A stretch of DNA of 64,000 nt. Source: Corylus avellana (lineage: Eukaryota > Streptophyta > Magnoliopsida > Fagales > Betulaceae). The notes beneath the pieces were generated by a model, which saw nothing but the letters and a program-made list of their open reading frames with translations, made no database searches and had not been told where the DNA came from. Made by a program: the position numbers and the translations under genes. The stretch is from contig NC_081542.1 in assembly GCF_901000735.1 (NCBI RefSeq), positions 47,408,238-47,472,237 of the forward strand, given 5' to 3'. The first letter of the stretch is position 1, and every line of letters begins with the position of its first letter. This document shows, piece by piece, positions 1-15,764 of the stretch.

Positions 1-858
1 CACCCTAATTTAAGGACCTTATTTGCTGTAAATTCGATCAGTCTGGACTCTAGAAGAGGACCTGAAGTATTTTGTCCGTTTCAAATTCATAGAGCTTTTT
101 TCCATGGTGTTTTTGCTCCCAAGTCCCAACCCCAACTCAAATCAGAACATAGAGAGCCGCGCCGTCCTAAATCGCCAAGGTCTTATGATCACGGTAATGC
201 AAATAGGCTTTCTTTTTCTAGCGACTACAAATTCCGGTGAATTATACATATTGGATTGCAAGCTTATTACTCCGTTCAATGGTGGATCAGACCGTTGACA
301 ATTTTATCTGAAAATTAATTGACATCAATTGAAAAAAGTTAAAGCTTTTTCTAGCATTCAAAATCGCACCCTGCAAGGCATAAGAGCCGTTCGCATGAGC
401 ATAGTGCTACTATTACACCTCAACAATAATTCCATCAACGTGACGTTCCGTAACTCAAACCCACAACCTTGACTTTGATACCATTTGATGGAGTGGACCT
501 TTGACCATTTCATATGAAAATTAATTGACGTCCTGTGAAAAAAGCCAAAGCCTTTGATTGGCATTCACCCCTATCATTCATGAAGTTCAAATTTTTTATT
601 AATACTCACAATATCCAACTCACAGTTCAAGTACAATGACTTAATAAACATTTATTAATTCTTGTAATGTCCTTACTACTCGAACCTAGATGATCTCTAG
701 CTAGTTCAAACGAATTGGAGAGGAACCGATTACTTCTATTATGAGGGCAAAATGCTAATTTTAGTTTTTGTTTGGATCATTTTACCCTCATGTTTTAAGT
801 AACCGGCTCTTCTTCTGTTCTTTTGAACTGGAAAGGATCCTAGTTCTTACTATCAACA
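1..858. other. 3' flank of CRK gene, no gene recognised
   Basis: No coding signal is recognised here; open frames are short and lack similarity to known families. The only structure seen is an imperfect direct repeat (about 297-365 and 503-570), annotated separately. The region lies downstream of the minus-strand CRK ending at 859. Confidence 0.6.
297..570. repeat. Pair of imperfect direct repeats, about 70 bp each
   Basis: Two copies (about 297-365 and 503-570) share 'gaaaattaattgac', 'gaaaaaag' and a terminal 'ggcattca/agcattca' in the same order. Between them, on the minus strand, is a TGGTATCAAAG-like stretch (about 472-484) that resembles a retrotransposon primer-binding site. This could be a terminal-repeat retrotransposon in miniature (TRIM), but I cannot define ends or target duplications. 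Confidence 0.4.
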
Positions 859-5381
<4,523 letters not shown>

Positions 5382-5908
5382 TAACCTCTTGCTTCTGGCC
5401 TTTCAGCTATGGCTTTTAATGCCGTCTATTTTTGGGGTTGAGGGGCATTGAAATAAGAAGATTGCTCGATCTCATAAATAATACCTCTACTGTTTACGTC
5501 AAGGGACGATTCACAGGAAGGTCAGCATATTTTGTCTTCGTCGTAAGGAAAACGCAATATGTAAGAACGTTCAAATTGGTTAGTTCGGTCAACATCTGAG
5601 CAGATTTTTCCGAAAATATTTTTGCTGTAGAGTACTAATTAACTAACCAAATTTGATGGGCATTCTACACAGCTAACCAAACATTTAAAAAAATAAAAAA
5701 TAAAATAAATTATTTCTTTCTAAAAAATCAAAACATTAACAAATAAATTTTTTCATTTACAAAAAATTCAAAACTTATTCCACTTTTATGTCACGCTATC
5801 ACACTTTTTCCAAAATGCAAAAAAAATCCTCTTAAAAATTTTTAATAAATATAAATCGATTTTGTAAAAAACCCTGTGCGTGGAAAATAAAAATGTTGAA
5901 TTTCTAAA

Positions 5909-5939
<31 letters not shown>

Positions 5940-6336
5940 GTTTTAAAATTTTATTTTACAAACTGGTATAATAGATTAGTAGTTTACTCATATATCGCAC
6001 TCTCCACTACTAGTTAATTGCAACATCATCGCGATTATTAATTTATCACATCATTAGAAATCATTTGGTATCCTATAAACCATACGTAAGATATAATAAA
6101 ATAATAACTAATAAATCATTCCTCTCTATTCGCCCATTCCAATCATCTATTGCTTAAATTTTTTTTTTTTTAATCCAATAGGACAAAAGAAAAAAAGTTA
6201 TAAACAACGGTTTTTTTCACTCTCGATCAAAATAGAAGAAAAAATGAAAAATCAATGAAAAATACTTTCAAACACTAAGTTAAAAACCAATCATTAAGCT
6301 AAGGAGTGTGCATAATATATAATTTATACTCCTTGC
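5382..6336. other. Intergenic, upstream of the CRK; AT-rich
   Basis: Contains the presumed promoter and 5' UTR of the minus-strand CRK just right of 5381, then increasingly AT-rich DNA with long A runs (about 5910-5940). No clear TATA position, RNA gene or ORF could be supported. Confidence 0.5.
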
Positions 6337-6760
6337 ACTACAAAAAAAAACAATTTTTTTTGACTGGAGATTTTTGACGTTTTCTAATGTCTGACTCGTC
6401 AGAAAATTTTTCTGACGGGTCGTTTCTAACGTGTGTTGATTGTCAGAAGTGTAGGTGTCAGGAAAAGAATTTTCCTGACGCATCGGTGGGTAAAACGTCA
6501 GAAAATTCTGACGTTTTACTTTGTCGCACGTCAGAATAAATTTTCTGACGTGGCAGAAATGCCACGTCAGAAAATTCTGACGTGTGAAGTTCTGCAACGT
6601 CAAAAAATTTCCTGACGTTGCAGTTCTCCCACGTCAGAAAATTTTCTGATGTGGGAGAACTACCACGTCAGAAATTTCTGATGTGGTAGTTCTGACCCAC
6701 GTCAAAAAATTGAAAAATTAAATAAAAAATTAATTAATTTTTTTTAAAAAAAATTTCTGG
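6337..6760. mobile_element. CACTA (En/Spm-like) transposon terminus with palindromic subterminal repeats
   Basis: The sequence CACTACAAAAAAAA at 6337 matches the CACTA superfamily terminal inverted repeat. It is followed by many copies, in both orientations, of a motif of the form ACGTCAGAAAATTTTCTGACG, about 6375-6710. Dense subterminal repeats next to the TIR are the hallmark of CACTA elements, where they bind the TnpA-type protein. No opposite terminus was found, so this is a truncated end or a non-autonomous element. Confidence 0.7.
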
Positions 6761-6794
6761 AATTTTTAATTATTAATTAAATTAAATTATTAAT

Positions 6795-7140
6795 TTTTTT
6801 TTTGAATTCCTCTGCACGCACGGCCGTACGTGCAGATCTGTGTTTCTGCGAGAAACACAGATCGATCTGCACGATCTGCACCACACCATGGTGTAGATTG
6901 ATCTGCACCATGGTGAGAGCTGGAGAAAATTTTCTCCAGCTCTCACTTTTCTCTCTCTCTCTCTCTTCTAATCTTCTCTTCTTCTGATCTTCAATCTCCT
7001 TTTTATTTTCTTTTTTTCTTCTGCTTCTCTTCTTCTTCTCTTCTCCCTTTCTTTTTCTTTTTCTTCTTCTCTTCTCCGGCCTTTTCTTTCTCTTCTCCTT
7101 CTTCTGCTTTCTTCAATCTGCCGTGGAGAGAAGGGAGATA
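6795..7140. repeat. Run of consecutive perfect/near-perfect hairpins followed by CT-rich tract
   Basis: Successive palindromes are visible: GCACGCACGGCCGTACGTGC, then GATCTGTGTTTC...GAAACACAGATC, then a GATCTGCACCATGGTG-type pair, then GAGCTGGAGAAAATTTTCTC plus CAGCTC (about 6812-6944). From 6945 to about 7110 the plus strand is almost pure C/T. This arrangement probably belongs to the internal side of the CACTA end at 6337. I see no coding function. Confidence 0.6.
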
Positions 7141-7721
7141 TATTGAGAGAGTGGGAAAAACAAATGAGGAGGCATGGCGGCGTCGTTGTATCACATACAC
7201 GTGGGTTTCCATTTGTGTTTTACCGTATCTAAATCATGACCTTGTAAACTACTCTCTGGTTCTCCGGTTATATATAAGAACGTCACCTCTATTTTGGTTG
7301 CATAATAAGAAACATCACCTCTGTTTTGGTTATGCAACCAAAAGCTTCTCCTCAAACTCTTTCACGAATTGGTTCAAGACTCCAAGTCCTGTTACCGTGC
7401 TACTTAGAATCTAAGACTTGACAATCAATTATGGAACAATAATTTGTTTTGTTGCTTGTGTGATCGTGTTCCTTTGATGCCTGCGCTTGTAAATCGGTTT
7501 TGATGTTAAAAACAAAAACAAAACATGCACAGGTTCAGATCAGATAACATCAATTAGAGAAGGATTTTTCCCCGACAAACTCTTGAGAGATTCATGGTTC
7601 CTCCCTCATAAAACATTAATATTAAACGAGGTCACCGCACATGCATTAGATATTATTCATGAGTAAATATGATTAACAGAGTCATTGATATATTCTCAGA
7701 AGACTGAAGCCATGAGCTTAC
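7141..7721. other. Intergenic; no kinase exons where a CRK 3' half would be expected
   Basis: This stretch follows the donor site of the CRK exon-1 remnant (7722-8414) on the minus strand, so the transmembrane and kinase exons should lie here. None is present. A short local direct duplication is seen around 7280-7345 (CACCTCTRTTTTGGTT twice). Confidence 0.5.
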
Positions 7722-8414
7722 CTCTGTTTTTGGTCAATGAAGCTGAGGAAGTAGCTGGTACTGTAGCAGCCCTGGACTGGTAGAAAGGGTATATTTCGTA
7801 CCTAACATTGCAGCTTGGCCTGAGAACTCTTCCTCCTTGCTTTCCATCAAAGAGAGAAAGTATATCAACAACAGACACATGTAAGCAAGTGTTGCAATCA
7901 ACTGGAGAAATGTCCGGGGTGCACTGCACCAGACCATATATCCTACTCAAGGATGTATAATTCACATCTCCATCAGCAAACAAATCACTAGAAGAAGTAG
8001 CTTTCATAACAAGGCCATCCATCAAACCCGCCAAAGTTGCATTAAATTGGTCTGAGACGTCTGTGCTAAGATTGTAGAAGCCAAAGTACATGATTTTTGG
8101 AGATATCTCCATAACAGAGAATATAGATCGATTCGAGTACCGTAACATACACTCATCGTACATTATATAAGCTTCTTCCTGATTTGTACAAATCTTCTTT
8201 ATGACTTCGCTGGCGTTCATAATGCAATTCTGGCATAACTCGGGGAAGATATCTGCTCTGCATAGAAAGAGACTGTACACCTTCGCCGGAATCTGGCCAG
8301 TGCTGGTATTGTAAAACCCGTTGCTTTGCGCTTTAGCTTTTAAGTAAGCAAAGGAAATGTTGAGATTTACTGGGAATGCGCTATTGGAAGTGTAATTTGC
8401 TTTGTAGTTACAAT
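7722..8414 (-). pseudogene. CRK ectodomain remnant, interrupted by hAT transposon
   Basis: The minus-strand frame encodes most of a CRK exon 1. It runs from the first conserved Cys (CNYKANYTSNSAFPV), through NGFYNTSTGQ and CRADIFPELCQNC (C-x8-C-x2-C), to the second DUF26 with CTPDISPVDCNTC and KQGGRVLRPSCNVRYE. It ends at a good donor site (7721/7720). The signal peptide is missing because a hAT element begins at 8415, directly beside the first Cys. No transmembrane or kinase exon follows on the 3' side. It is therefore a dead 5' fragment. The sequence is closest in style to the CRK at 859-5381, suggesting an old tandem pair. Confidence 0.85.
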
Positions 8415-11106
8415 CAGTGGCGGAGCCAGGAATTTAGTATACCAGGGGCGTCAATAAAATAATAAAATAATTTTTTTTTTTGTTCTCTTTTTATATTATA
8501 TTTTTATTATAATATGGTAAATTCAATCAAAAGAAATTATACCACAATATATGTATCACAAAAAGCATATTTATGTGACTTCATAAATATATGCTAAATT
8601 CATATATCAGTTACCATATAGGCACTAGTACAAAAGTAAAGCAAAATACAAAATACAAAGTGCCTAAAATTGCATTCTACGAGGTCTTAGAGAAACAAAA
8701 TCTTCAAGTATCAAATCTGAATCGAAGCTTTTAACAATTTCTCTTTCAATGTAGATAAGTAAACTATCTCCAAGAAACTCATCTTCCATTTTGATACGAA
8801 GTCTTGTTTTAACAATTTTCATTGCTGAAAATGCTCGTTTGGTAGTTGCTGTAGACACTGGAAGAGTTAAAACAAGACGAATCAATGTATCAATAAGATA
8901 ATATGTATCTGATTTTCCTGCCTCTATCAATCCTCAACATAATTCCGCAATGGAAGACAATTTTTGTAGTTTCGGATGATTAAGCATATCAACTTCAAAA
9001 TGCTTCAACTGAAATCTCAAAATAATTTTTTCCTGCTCAGAAAAATCAAGAGAATAGTACTTCTCTGCAAGACTACATATATCATCAATATTAAATGATT
9101 TATAAGCATCATTGGATCCAAAGCTGAACTAAGTGTCAAGAGTTCCATTGCCCTTTCGCCAAATCTACAATCAAGCTCTTGCAATTGATAGTCTATAGCA
9201 GCATTGAATACATCAAAATGATAATAATGTTCCACCGTAATGTGATCCCGTGGAAGAAACCTCGGCCTTTAACATAACGAGCACCCAAATCTGGAATGTC
9301 TATTTCAAATTTCTTAGAGAAAGAGACTACTTTCTCAAGAAAATTATCCCAATCTTCATTTCTCAATTTTTGGATGAGTACTTTTGTATTAGAAACTAAT
9401 TGCATAGCATTCAAGATGTCTTGAGATTTTTGTTGCAAATGTTGACAAAGACAATCAGTGGTACCCATGATTTCCCTCATCAAATGTAAAATGAATATAA
9501 ATCTGAATGATGTAATCATTTCATAAGCAACTTCAGCATCCCCACGTTGAGAGTAAGTGGATCCTTCTTTTATAATCTTCTCAAGCACTGAACAAGCAGG
9601 ATTAAACAGCCTTAGTAGGCTACAAATAGAATAAAAATGAGAACCCCAACGAGAATCACCAGCTCGTTTCAAAGTGCCAATTTGGTTAGCTCCTTTTCCA
9701 GTTTCAAGTTCCTCAATAGCTATCAAATATGCAATATCTGCTTCTTGAGCATCTTGCAAATCACGATGACGTTTACATGAAGAACTAACCACATTAATAA
9801 TGAAATTCAAATTTGAGAAGAAATCATGAACAACCGTTACCTCTCGAGATGCAGCAACTAATGCTAATTGTAATCGATGTGCAAAACAATGAACATAGTA
9901 TGCACAAGAACATTCATTAAGAAATAATGCTTGCAATCCTTTCCATTCACCACGCATATTGCTAGCACCATCATACCCTTGTCCACGAATACTTTGAATA
10001 TCAAGACAATTTTGAGAAAGAACATCAGATATTTTATCCTTTAAAGTCAATGCCGATGTATCTTTAACTTGGACAATATCAAAGAAGCGTTCTTGTATAA
10101 AACCACATTTGTTAACAAATCTCAAAACAATAGCCATTTGTTCTCTCTTAGACTCATCTCGTGCCTCATCAACAATAATGCAAAATTTTGAATCACCAAT
10201 TTCTTCACGAATTGCATCTCGCACTCTTTTTGCCAAGACATGTAAAATATCTTTTTGGACTTGAGGTGAAGTATATTTTGCATTTTGTGGAGCATTTTCT
10301 AAAACAACCTTAGCAACATCGTCGTTGAAATTGGACACAAGTTTTATCAACTCAAGAAAATTGCCACGATTTTTAGAATCGGGACCTTCATCGTGACCTT
10401 TATAAGGACATCCTTGATATGCTAAATACCGAATAGATTCGATTGAAGTCTTCAATCGCAATCGATTGTTCAATTTTTCTTCCGAAGTTTGCTTATCTAT
10501 CACCTTATCAATATGTTGAGATTGATTCTTCAAATTGTCACAACACTTAACAGCATTATTATGAGGTGAACATGGCCCATTTCCCATGTGGACCAAAAAA
10601 GAACAATGTGTGCCATCATTAACTTTCTTCCAATTGCGAAATCCTTCAATAGTAAATGCACTACCTCCAAACCGTCCCGTTGGCTTTTTAGCAAAAAGAA
10701 AGCAGGGTAAACAATAAGCAGCATCTTTGTTCTCAGAATATTCTAACCAATCAAACATCTTAAACCAAGATGATTGAAATCTTCGGCGGTTTTTTTCAGT
10801 TCCCGAAAACGGATATCCAGAACTACTAGAAGGAATGAACCTATTCGGACCGACTTTAAGATAAGCACATCTAATTTCATCATGTTGATTAACAGGATAT
10901 TCCCATATTTGAGGACGTAACCCGGGATCATGTTGTAGAGTAGAAATGTCAAATGACTCAACTATTTGAGATTCAATTCTTGGCATCTTAGAAGGGCGTT
11001 GCTCAGGAGCTAAAGTTTGAGGATTTGATGTCGATGAAGACATTCTAGTATTTGAATCAGCATCTTTTTTCTTAAAAAATGCATCAATTGTTTTTGGCTT
11101 GCTCAT
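8415..11106 (-). mobile_element. hAT transposon, Tip100-like (copy 1)
   Basis: The left end CAGTGGCGGAGCCAGGAATT at 8415 is a hAT-type terminus close to the Tip100 family consensus CAGGGGCGGA. It inserts into a CRK exon; the adjacent 8 bp (8407-8414, GTTACAAT) would be the target duplication, but I found no matching right end between 11107 and 12429. The element carries one transposase gene on the minus strand, annotated separately. The right boundary given is the transposase ATG, not a terminus. Confidence 0.8.
8664..11106 (-). pseudogene. hAT transposase (TTF zinc finger, DUF4371, hAT dimerisation), frameshifted
   Basis: From ATG at 11106 the frame runs 637 codons. It has a TTF-type zinc-finger region (WFKMFDWLEYSENKDAAYCLPCFLF region), then DUF4371 with IVDEARD, GQGYDGASNMRG and CFAHRLQLALVAASRE. 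These are typical of plant 'zinc finger MYM-type 1-like' hAT transposases. The frame is lost near 9240-9250 and again near 9110, where one T is missing relative to copy 2. A CGA-to-TGA stop occurs near 8933. The C-terminal hAT dimerisation region (LVLTLPVSTATTKRAFSAM) is readable down to the stop at 8664. Known family function is cut-and-paste transposition; this copy should be inactive. Confidence 0.85.
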
Positions 11107-12429
11107 AATGTAATCTAAGAATTTTCAGAAACCTGGAAAATTATTTATCTATTAGTTTTAATTCTCATACTAAACAATTCATGTCTAATGAAACATACTC
11201 TAAGTCTCTAATGATATTATAATAAAATTATTAGCATATTCCGATAGCTATTAGCCTAAAATGAATTTATAAAAAGAACAAACTTGAGATTGGCAATAAT
11301 CTTCTGAAACTCGTTGATGCTTGACAAAATCCCAAAATATATAAAACACACCTAACAAAAAAAATAACAATATTGTTTTTATTAGAATAAGATAAACAAA
11401 ATGATGAAAATAAGAGATATATCACAATTAAAAAACTCCATAAATTTCAGTCAATCATATTAGAGTTTGCAAATTGCCCAATTAAAGATACCTAAAAATC
11501 TTTATACATTTATCTCACAATGTAATTTAGCAATTTTAAGTTCAATATTGTTCTAGTGGGGAAGGTTTCAAAGGTAGGCGATACTTTTAAAGGATAGAGG
11601 TTTTTATCTGCACAAGTATTGTAATGATTATTCTGCCAATAGAGTTGAGGATACATGGGTTGGATTAAAGAATGGTTATGCATACTTTTGATCGCACGTA
11701 GAATGGTATGCTTGAAGCCACAAAAAGAGAGTGGAAAAAGAATAAAAGATAGAAAAAAAACAACAATTATTCTGTCATCCTCCATTTTTTTCCTAATAGG
11801 ACAAAAAACAGACTTGAGACTTATACTAATGTTCTGGGTGTTTTTGTGGGCTCTGCTTGTTCTTTGTTGCCTAAATCGTTTTGGGTGATATCATTTGAGG
11901 CTATGGATTATTGGTCTTGTTATATGCAGGTCATGACAACATATCCCTGAATTTATATACTAAAAACAAATTAACTACTGTGAATAATATACAAAGTATC
12001 TCTTGAGTTTTATCGTTTTTATGGGTCAAATGTAAATTAATAAAAGTAAGCAAAGCTATCATGTGGTCAGAACTCAGGAGAGTAGCAAAAAAAAAACAAA
12101 TAAACAAATAAACAAACAAATTTGATGCCTTAATTATTCAAGTATCTCATGTCTCTAAGAACCAAATATATTTATAAACATAAAGCAAGTTAACTAATAC
12201 TCATTACTCACAGTCGTCACAGAGTCAGTCAAAAGTGGAGTGTGGAGCCCAATTCAAGTATTGTCTAAAGAGTGTGGTCCAAACATGAAACAGCCTTCTG
12301 CCTTCCCAAGTGGCAAATTCTGAAGCTCAAGTTCCCATCTTTCCCAACTCCCAAGTCCCCACTAGGGCCACTACGGCACTACCAATGAGGCAATGACCAA
12401 GCCTTTATCCTTATCCCTTTGCTTCTCAC
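11107..12429. other. Non-coding stretch between two hAT copies
   Basis: Immediately upstream of the transposase ATG, so the first part is probably the hAT 5' leader, possibly with an intron. I could not find the right TIR (a CCTGGCTCCGCCACTG-like end). From about 12190 the sequence is less AT-rich and ends at a second hAT terminus at 12430. No gene recognised. Confidence 0.5.
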
Positions 12430-13205
12430 CAGTGGCGGAGCCAGGAATTTAGTATACCAGGGGCGTCAATAAAATAATAAAATAATTTTTTTTTTTGTTC
12501 TCTTTTTATATTATATTTTTATTATAATATGGTAAATTCAATCAAAAGAAATTATACCACAATATATGTATCACAAAAAGCATATTTATGTGACTTCATA
12601 AATATATGCTAAATTCATATATCAGTTACCATATAGGCACTAGTACAAAAGTAAAGCAAAATACAAAATACAAAGTGCCTAAAATTGCATTCTACGAGGT
12701 CTTAGAGAAACAAAATCTTCAAGTATCAAATCTGAATCGAAACTTTTAGCAATTTCTCTTTCAATGTAGATAAGTAAACTATCTCCAAGAAACTCATCTT
12801 CCATTTTGTTACGAAGTCTTGTTTTAACAATTTTCATTGCTGAAAATGCTCGTTCGGTAGTTGCTGTAGACACTGGAAGAGTTAAAACAAGACGAACCAA
12901 TCTATCAATAAGATAATATGTATCTGATTTTCCTGCCTCTATCAATCCTCGACATAATTCCGCAATGGAAGACAATTTTTGTAGTTTCGGATGATTAAGC
13001 ATATCAACTTCAAAATGCTTCAACTGAAATCTCAAAATAATTTTTTCCTGCTCAGAAAAATCAAGAGAATAGTACTTTTCTGCAAGACTACATATATCAT
13101 CAATATTAAATGATTTATAAGCATCATTTGGATCCAAAGCTGAACTAAGTGTCAAGAGTTCCATTGCCCTTTCACCAAATCTACAATCAAGCTCTTGCAA
13201 TTGAT
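12430..13205 (-). mobile_element. hAT Tip100-like copy 2, truncated at scaffold gap
   Basis: This repeats 8415-9194 almost base for base, from the same CAGTGGCGGAGCCAGG terminus to the IDYQLQELDCRFGERAMELL region of the transposase. Unlike copy 1, the C-terminal frame is intact here: SALDPNDAYKSFNIDD region, then ELCRGLIEAG with CGA instead of TGA, then the hAT dimerisation motif to the stop at 12679. It runs into 100 N at 13206, so the rest is unknown. It may be a second insertion or an assembly duplicate. Confidence 0.8.
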
Positions 13206-13305
13206 NNNNNNNNNNNNNNNNNNNNNNNNNNNNNNNNNNNNNNNNNNNNNNNNNNNNNNNNNNNNNNNNNNNNNNNNNNNNNNNNNNNNNNNNNNNNNNN
13301 NNNNN
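13206..13305. other. Scaffold gap (100 N)
   Basis: Exactly 100 N, the conventional size for a gap of unknown length. An open frame that appears to span it, joining copia RNase H to hAT transposase, is an artefact. Confidence 0.95.
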
Positions 13306-13410
13306 AAAAAAGGATCGGTGCATTTGGGGGTGGCCGGACCACCCCCAAGGGGCTGGGGGTGGTTTCGGCCACCCTATACGGCCGGTATGGGGTGGCCGAA
13401 ACCAGGTAAT
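13306..13410. repeat. GC-rich dispersed repeat (GGGGGTGGCC family)
   Basis: Inverted GC-rich units such as GGGGGTGGCCGGACCACCCCC and GGTGGCCGAAACC stand out in AT-rich DNA. Similar GC cores occur near 24230, 31975, 41945-42115 and 49980-50060. In the last three they lie inside a long-TIR element. Here the repeat abuts the gap and truncates the copia RNase H domain. Confidence 0.6.
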
Positions 13411-14628
13411 TTCACAGCAGGTTGAGGCCATAGCTCTGTATTCTGCTTCAGCTGAAGAACGGGATACTGTTGTCTGCTTCTTTGTTTTCCAAGATATTGG
13501 TGAGCTTCCAAGAAGTATACAATATGCAGTGACTGAACATCGAGTGTCTCTACATCGTGCCCAATCTGCATCACAGAATGCATGTAATTGAATATTGCTT
13601 GTGGCTGATAAGAGAATTAATTGTCCTGGAGACTGCTTGATGTAGCGTAATACTCTATGTGCTGCATCTAAATGAGATGTTCGTGGCTTGTCCATAAACT
13701 GACTCAACATCTGCACTGCATATGCCAAATCTGGTCTGGTAATGGTTAAATAAATCAACTTACCAACTAGTTGACGATATGACGAGGGATCCGTAATGAG
13801 GTCTCCATCATGTTTACTGAGTGCCAGATTTTGCTCCATGGGAAAAGTGATGGGTTTAGCACCAAGGAAGCCTGTGTCTTCAAGTACTTCAAGAGTATAC
13901 TTTCTTTGTGATAGAAAGATGCCTTTCTTTGAATAAGCCACTTCGATACCCAAAAAATACTTTAAGTTGTCCAAATCTTTGAGTTTGAAATGGTCTCCCA
14001 AATGTTTCTTAAGCTTCTGAATCTGCTCCAAGTTATTGCCTGCCAATATAATGTTATCTACATATACGAGAATAGCTGTGAAGTTACCTTCGTGGGATCG
14101 GACGAATAGTGAGTAGTCGGCCTTGGATTGTTTATATCTTGCATTAATGAGAGTGGAAGAGAGTTTTGCATACCATTGTCTTGAAGCTTGTTTAAGCCCA
14201 TACAAAGATTTATTGAGTTTTCAAACTCTAGTCTCCCCCTTTCATCCGAAACCAAGAGGAAGGTGCATGTAGACTTCTTTGTGAAGGTCACCATGAAGGA
14301 AGGCATTGTTTACATCAAGTTGATGCAAGTGTCATCCGCATGAGGCAACAAGTGCAAGGAGAGAGCGGACAGTTACCATCTTAGCGACATGAGCAAAGGT
14401 CTCTATATAATCAAGGCCTGCCTGTTGGTTGTAACCCTTAGCCACTAAGCGAGCTTTATATCGTTCCACTAAACCATTTGGGTGATATTTGATTTTGTAA
14501 ACCCATTTGCAGCCAATGGGTTTCTTTCTGAATGGAAGAGGAGTTAGAGTCCATGTCTGAGTCGACTCAAGAGCATCCACCTCAACATGCATAGCATCAC
14601 GCCATTTAGAATCTTGCATGGCCTGCAA
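13411..14628 (-). pseudogene. Copia reverse transcriptase / RNase H
   Basis: The RT start is recognised at WRDAMHVEVDALESTQTW and [20 protein letters not shown] (14628-14332). A frame break near 14310-14340 follows, then LYGLKQASRQWYAKLS and downstream RT. The catalytic box reads YVDN rather than the usual YVDD, which would remove a metal-binding Asp. RNase H follows with CDADWARCRDTRCSVTAYC and SRSSAEAEYRAMA. It stops at EITW, where GC-rich repeat sequence replaces the end. Confidence 0.85.
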
Positions 14629-14708
14629 AAACGACTTTGGCTCTTGTGCAAGGGAAATAGCAATGGTAAAGGCACGATGGTGGTTAGAGAGACATGTGTA
14701 AGATAAAA

Positions 14709-15764
14709 TGTAGCACCCCAGATTTTTAAAGTCTTATTTTAGAGATATTAATTTGATGCTATGATTATATTAATATTCATATTAGGCAATGATATTAATT
14801 CTTGAGAAATTTATGATATTGTATGAATGGTAATTGGTGAAATAATAGGATAGTAAATGGTAGGTATAAGGATGGTAGAATAAGAAGGTAGAATAGTATA
14901 GAGTAGGTAGAATAGTATAGGGTTGGTAGAATAGTATAGGGTTGGTGAAATAGTATAGGGTTGGTGAAATAGTAAAATGAGGGTATAATTGTAAATTGAA
15001 GGTAGAATAGTGTTTGATTTTCTCCTATAAATAGAACTCTTCTCCTTCACAATTTTCACCACTCATCTCCTCTCCCATCTCTTGCATATATTCTTCCTTC
15101 TTCCGCTTTTTACTCGGTCTTTTTTCTTTTAAGAGTGTTTACTCAGAACCGAGAGAGAAAGGGCGAGACCAAGCGCTACAAGAAAGAAAGAACACAAGAG
15201 AAACCGAGAGTGAGATGGGAAATTTAAGACAGAGAGCTGAAGAGGAAGAAAGAAAGTTTAGGCGAGAGAGAGAGAGAGAGAGAGAGAAAGTCAGTGAAGG
15301 GATTGTTATGGGTATGGACTAACTGCAGCAGAACGGGTTTCAAGTAATTACCTTTGATGATCCATTCATGTAATCCACTGTAAGTATTCTTACTTACTAA
15401 GTATGATATTGATATCCAATAATACGGATTTTTGTGGTTTTATAACTTGTCTAGCATTTTGCTATATATGATTCAACAATGATTTATATTATCGGAAATC
15501 AATTGACTCACTACTTCACAGTTTTTTGTAGTGCTTGCAAGAATGGAAAATCAAGGTAATTATGCAGTTGTGATTAGAGATTCATATTGAGATGTACAGA
15601 GATTCCAAGTTGGTTAAGTTTTGTCTAGAGTTTAGACTGTCTGATAGATTTGTATAAATGCCTTGTACGACATAGCTTTGGGTATTTTTGTATAAAGAAA
15701 AGTATTTTAACAGTATTTTTTTGTATTGATAATTACAGTTTTTCCGCTATATGAGATTGTTACA
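14709..15764 (+). mobile_element. Solo LTR (1056 bp) with 5-bp target duplication TAAAA
   Basis: The insert begins TGTAGCACCCC at 14709 and ends GATTGTTACA at 15764, giving short inverted termini TGTARCA. It is flanked by TAAAA at 14704-14708 and 15765-15769. It interrupts the copia element between integrase and RT. A TATA-like CTATAAATAG at 15025-15034, followed by a pyrimidine-rich segment, suggests plus-strand LTR orientation. A (GA)n run lies near 15265-15290. There is no internal domain or second LTR, so it is a solo LTR, probably of a Ty3/gypsy-type element (family inferred only from the TGTAGCACCC start and length). Confidence 0.85.

Noticed and set aside
7003..7212. Lys/Glu-rich minus-strand frame (EEGEEKEKAGEEKKKKKK)
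   Set aside because: Translation of the CT-rich tract; low complexity, not a protein.
12679..14205. 508-codon open frame joining copia RNase H to hAT transposase
   Set aside because: It reads through 100 N and the GC-rich repeat; the fusion is a gap artefact.
14811..15062. Minus-strand frame rich in Tyr/Ile/Ser in the solo LTR
   Set aside because: It translates short tandem AGAATAGTATAGGGTTGGT-type repeats in the LTR; no protein signature.
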